DNA of 9,305 nt, taken from an uncultured Lachnospiraceae bacterium (GTDB taxonomy: Bacteria; Bacillota; Clostridia; Lachnospirales; Lachnospiraceae). Shown piece after piece: positions 7,220 through 9,305 of the stretch (its first letter is position 1; each line of letters starts with the position of its first letter). Below the pieces are notes generated by a model that searched no databases, was not told the DNA's origin, and saw only the letters and a list, made by a program, of their open reading frames with translations. Position numbers and translations under genes: made by a program. The stretch lies in the NCBI GenBank assembly GCA_934418125.1, contig CAKRWT010000056.1, forward strand, positions 1 to 9,305, given 5' to 3'.

Positions 7220-8104
7220 ATGGAATTGCGACATATCCGCTACTTTCTTGCAGTAGCAGAGGAGATGAACTTTACAAGGGCTGCAGAGAAGCTTTGCATT
7301 GCGCAGCCGCCTCTGAGCCGTCAGATACAGGAGTTGGAAGAGGAACTGGAAGTCAAACTGTTTCTGCGTAAGCCACACAATCTGCAGCTTACCCCGGAAG
7401 GACAGCTGTTCCGCCAATATGCCGTCCGTGTATTGGATTTGGTAACGAAATCTACCGAGGAAATAAAGGAGATTCACAGTGGATTACACGGCACCCTTTA
7501 CCTGGCATCGGTAGAAGGGCACGCCCCCAAGCTTTTTGCCAAATGGATTGCCGGTTTTCAACGGGAAAATCCACGGGTAGAATATAATCTCTGGAATGGG
7601 AATTCGGACGATGTGGTACACCGCCTGATGAATGGCTTGTGTGAACTGGCTATCATTATGGAGCCCCACAATGCAGAGGGCGTTCACGCCCTGTCCGTCT
7701 ATAAAGAGCCCTGGATTGCCATGATTCCCCAGGAGCACCCGCTTGCTGCCCTGCCAGGTGACACGATAGATGTGCAGAAATTAGCCGATTACGACCTGCT
7801 GATTCCCTCCCGTGGCTCCCGGTTGGCAGAAATCAGCAGCTGGTTTCAGGACCCTGCCAAGGTCTTAAAAATCCGCTGCCGTCTGGCGCACATGATAACC
7901 GCCTATGAACTGGCAAGCCAGGGTATCGGTATCGCCCTTTATCCTGCCTCCGCCCGGATTAGTAAGGATTCCTCGGTCTGCATCAAGCGACTGGTAAACC
8001 CGGCTGTCACGGCATCCTATATCCTTATCTGGTGCAAGAACCGTCCTCTGTCCCACGTTGCCGAAGAATTTCTTACTTTCGTACAGGAGCAGATTGCGCC
8101 ATAA
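7220..8104 (+). CDS. LysR-family transcriptional regulator
   Basis: A 294-residue DNA-binding regulator of normal length for the family. The N-terminus MELRHIRYFLAVAEE leads into the winged helix-turn-helix at about residues 18-37, with the family signature QPPLSRQI (29-36) followed by LEEELEVKLF. A linker helix follows (about 60-85). The remainder, from about residue 90, is the two-lobed periplasmic-binding-protein-like effector domain (GTLYLASVEG, AMIPQEHPLA, ASQGIGIALYP). The ligand cannot be read from sequence. Such proteins usually bind an operator shared with a divergent gene and often control their own gene. Here the divergent unit is the 25-codon ORF, and the two promoters interleave. 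The 3' end overlaps the convergent nuclease gene by 32 bases. Confidence 0.95.
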   Translation: MELRHIRYFLAVAEEMNFTRAAEKLCIAQPPLSRQIQELEEELEVKLFLRKPHNLQLTPEGQLFRQYAVRVLDLVTKSTEEIKEIHSGLHGTLYLASVEGHAPKLFAKWIAGFQRENPRVEYNLWNGNSDDVVHRLMNGLCELAIIMEPHNAEGVHALSVYKEPWIAMIPQEHPLAALPGDTIDVQKLADYDLLIPSRGSRLAEISSWFQDPAKVLKIRCRLAHMITAYELASQGIGIALYPASARISKDSSVCIKRLVNPAVTASYILIWCKNRPLSHVAEEFLTFVQEQIAP

Positions 8105-9011
8105 AGACTCGCTGGGCATGCTCCCGGTCCATGTGCAGTTCCTCCTGTAAGAGCTGCAATATTTCTTCCTCCGATTTGCCAAACCTGCGCCCTAATTTGA
8201 TAATTTCCTCTGTTTTTCCCTCTGCCTGTCCTTCCGTCTTCCCTTCTATCTTTCCCGCTACCCATCCGTTCTCATACTCTGCCTGCCGGAGTTTCTTCTC
8301 TTCCTTTTCCTTATCGTATTCAAAAATACTCACTTTCCACACCTCCGCACGATTGCGTTGCAGGAATTCTGCCAGAATTCCCTCCTGAATACATTCTGTG
8401 ATTGCCAGATTCACAGCTTCATCGAGATTCATGGTCTGTGTATAGGCTCTCACTTTGGCTACATATTGGGCATATTCCCTTAAAACGTTGCACTTCTCCA
8501 TCAGTTCCCGGTTATGCCCTTTGTTAATGTTTAATATAGTGACTTTCAATTCCAAATCCGGCTCTTCTGTCCGGTTCTCGTATGCATCCGATAACCGCAG
8601 TTCCTCCCTGTCCCCTACTTTTCTGTCTGTCCCGTTATAAAATACCAGAAACTTGGGTGTCGGTATCTTCTGGATTGCCGAAGAATACAGTGACCGTTTC
8701 CTTATCAGTGCCTGGTATTCATTGGCAATATAAAACAAATCCCGCAATGGGATATTGGGATTATAGGTTGACTGGTGTTCATACAGGTACAAGCCTGTTT
8801 CCAGTACAAAAGCCAAATCATTCTTCATGCCCATATATACGGCATTCTCCAATGTTACAACCGTCAGTGTATCTGGATTCTCATAGTCTTTCCCGGTGAC
8901 TGCATTGTAAAGCGACAGCAGATTTTCTTTATCCGAAAAAATCCATCGGAAAATCGTGTCCTTGTACTCCCGGTTTGCTGTGGGCAATGTGTTTTTACGT
9001 TTCTTCTCCAT
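8073..9011 (-). CDS. Rpn family recombination-promoting nuclease / putative transposase (PD-(D/E)XK)
   Basis: A 312-residue PD-(D/E)XK nuclease of the Rpn (PDDEXK_2 transposase-like) group. Characterised E. coli members are DNA endonucleases that raise recombination, and some act in phage defence. Visible features are the N-terminal REYKDTIFRWIFSDKENLLSLYNAVTG, catalytic D65 in MKNDLAF and the E-x-Q variant E78/Q80 in LYEHQS in place of ExK. These are followed by YIANEYQALI and PKFLVFYNGT, a helical C-terminal region, and four degenerate 4-residue units with E-G-K/Q (253-268). The ATG at 9009-9011 has AGGAGGA five bases upstream. The last residues (about QSAPVRK) are encoded opposite the LysR 3' end. 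I saw no flanking terminal inverted repeats or partner transposase, so I call a solitary nuclease gene, not an insertion sequence. Family assignment is firm; substrate and role in this host are not. Confidence 0.92.
   Translation of the reverse strand: MEKKRKNTLPTANREYKDTIFRWIFSDKENLLSLYNAVTGKDYENPDTLTVVTLENAVYMGMKNDLAFVLETGLYLYEHQSTYNPNIPLRDLFYIANEYQALIRKRSLYSSAIQKIPTPKFLVFYNGTDRKVGDREELRLSDAYENRTEEPDLELKVTILNINKGHNRELMEKCNVLREYAQYVAKVRAYTQTMNLDEAVNLAITECIQEGILAEFLQRNRAEVWKVSIFEYDKEKEEKKLRQAEYENGWVAGKIEGKTEGQAEGKTEEIIKLGRRFGKSEEEILQLLQEELHMDREHAQRVFMAQSAPVRK
8208..8255 (-). repeat. Four degenerate 12-bp tandem units inside the Rpn gene
   Basis: Read on the minus strand, codons 253-268 are four 12-base units of pattern GGA-AAG-ACA-GAA (one begins GGG, one has CAG). 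They encode GKIE, GKTE, GQAE and GKTE. A hydrophilic E-G repeat before the C-terminal helices is common in this family. Units of 12 bases keep the frame, so gain or loss would change length without breaking the protein. Confidence 0.7.
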
Positions 9012-9016
9012 ATTCG

Positions 9017-9023
9017 TCCTCCT
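9017..9023 (-). promoter_or_regulatory. Ribosome binding site of the Rpn gene
   Basis: AGGAGGA on the minus strand, five bases before ATG 9011. This fixes the start, since upstream ATG codons are out of frame. Confidence 0.8.
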
Positions 9024-9025
9024 GT

Positions 9026-9059
9026 TCCATAATGCATGAAAAAAGCTCCATAATCCATG
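9026..9059. repeat. Direct repeat upstream of the Rpn gene, 21-bp spacing
   Basis: TCCATAATGCATG (9026-9038) and TCCATAATCCATG (9047-9059) match at 12 of 13 positions with start-to-start distance 21 bp, about two helical turns. The first copy ends three bases from the RBS. Same-face spacing suggests tandem binding sites. The binder is unknown. Confidence 0.5.
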
Positions 9060-9095
9060 GAACGGAGAATCTGCGCCCGCTGTCCTTCCCTTTTC

Positions 9096-9147
9096 TTCAA
9101 TGCACTATGCGTATAAAATGTGATATAAAAGCATAGAATTCATTGAA
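9096..9147. repeat. Long imperfect inverted repeat upstream of the Rpn gene
   Basis: TTCAATG-CA-CTATGC (9096-9110) is mirrored by GCATAG-AATT-CATTGAA (9131-9147). That makes 13 paired positions with a small internal loop, around a 20-base AT-rich centre that contains TATAAAA twice at 12-bp spacing. It lies 85-136 bases upstream of the Rpn start, probably within its leader or promoter region. Confidence 0.5.
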
Positions 9148-9190
9148 TAAAAATAGATAAACAGACCAGCTTACACTGTTGAAATCAGAG

Positions 9191-9218
9191 AATATATGCT
9201 TTGCCTAGATTGTAACAA
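9191..9218 (-). promoter_or_regulatory. Weak candidate promoter of the Rpn gene
   Basis: On the minus strand TTGTTA (plus-strand 9213-9218), 16 bases, then TATATT (9191-9196): 4/6 and 5/6 matches. The resulting leader of about 170 bases would include both repeats above. The region is AT-rich and other weak -10 sequences exist, so this is only the best of several. Confidence 0.3.
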
Positions 9219-9242
9219 ACACGGAAACAAAACACAAGCAAA

Positions 9243-9285
9243 AAATCCGCTGCCGGACAGTCATTTCTGCCCTTACAGCGGATTT
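9243..9285 (-). terminator. Intrinsic terminator of a minus-strand gene beyond the right edge
   Basis: A 10-bp outer stem (AAATCCGCTG with CAGCGGATTT) encloses a second stem GGGCAG/CTGTCC with one G·U in minus-strand RNA and a six-base loop. On the minus strand the stem runs into TTTTTTGC, a proper U-tract. The plus-strand continuation TTTCTGTTTC is poorer. No CDS is recognisable in the last 20 bases, so the upstream gene ends outside the window or at its very edge. Confidence 0.75.
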
Positions 9286-9305
9286 CTGTTTCACATTATT
9301 TCATT

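Noticed and set aside
8864..9100. A 78-codon minus-strand frame running from 9100 into the Rpn gene.
   Set aside because: It begins at a TTG, overlaps the Rpn start in another frame and resembles no protein family. The Rpn frame has the strong RBS.
8073..9305. Insertion sequence carrying the Rpn gene as transposase.
   Set aside because: No terminal inverted repeats or target-site duplication were seen flanking it. The inverted repeat at 9096-9147 is local, with no partner beyond the gene's 3' end.
1..9305. CRISPR array, tRNA, rRNA, riboswitch of a known class, or prophage genes.
   Set aside because: No regularly spaced repeats, cloverleaf or recognisable riboswitch core were found. All long reading frames are explained by the four genes listed.

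Overview
The window looks like chromosomal DNA of a Bacillota (Firmicutes) bacterium, most likely a gut clostridium of the Lachnospiraceae. This is an inference. It rests on the Gram-positive AddAB-type recombination nuclease (not RecBCD), the style of the Rpn-family nuclease, strong AGGAGG ribosome binding sites, vegetative-type promoters and a mid-range GC content judged by eye. No database search was possible.

Layout. Positions 1-3160 (minus) hold the first 1053 codons of addA, cut by the left window edge just before its C-terminal nuclease domain. Positions 3163-6624 (minus) hold a complete addB. Its stop codon lies two bases before the addA start, so the two form one addBA operon. A candidate promoter sits at 6663-6691. 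Together they encode the helicase-nuclease that resects double-strand breaks for RecA and degrades foreign linear DNA.

From 6763 to 7219 is a compact regulatory region. On the minus strand it has a candidate promoter (7025-7053), a roughly 105-base leader containing two dyads, a 25-codon ORF with a near-perfect Shine-Dalgarno (6836-6913) and a strong hairpin terminator (6763-6800). Together these look like an independent small gene of about 250 nt. Divergent to it, with interleaved promoter elements, a TTGACT-17-TATAAT promoter (7036-7064) drives a LysR-family regulator at 7220-8104. The LysR leader carries two related palindromes (7067-7082 and 7118-7128) and a hairpin (7160-7187).

Positions 8073-9011 (minus) encode a 312-residue Rpn-family PD-(D/E)XK nuclease ('recombination-promoting nuclease/putative transposase'). 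It converges on the LysR gene and overlaps its 3' end by 32 bases. Its upstream region (9012-9240) is AT-rich, with a 21-bp-spaced direct repeat and a long imperfect inverted repeat. A minus-strand intrinsic terminator at 9243-9285 closes an unseen gene to the right.

The protein-coding content belongs to known families. The least explained part is the LysR/small-ORF divergent region: a LysR-type regulator normally controls a divergent neighbour, and here that neighbour is a 25-residue peptide or a small RNA of unknown role.
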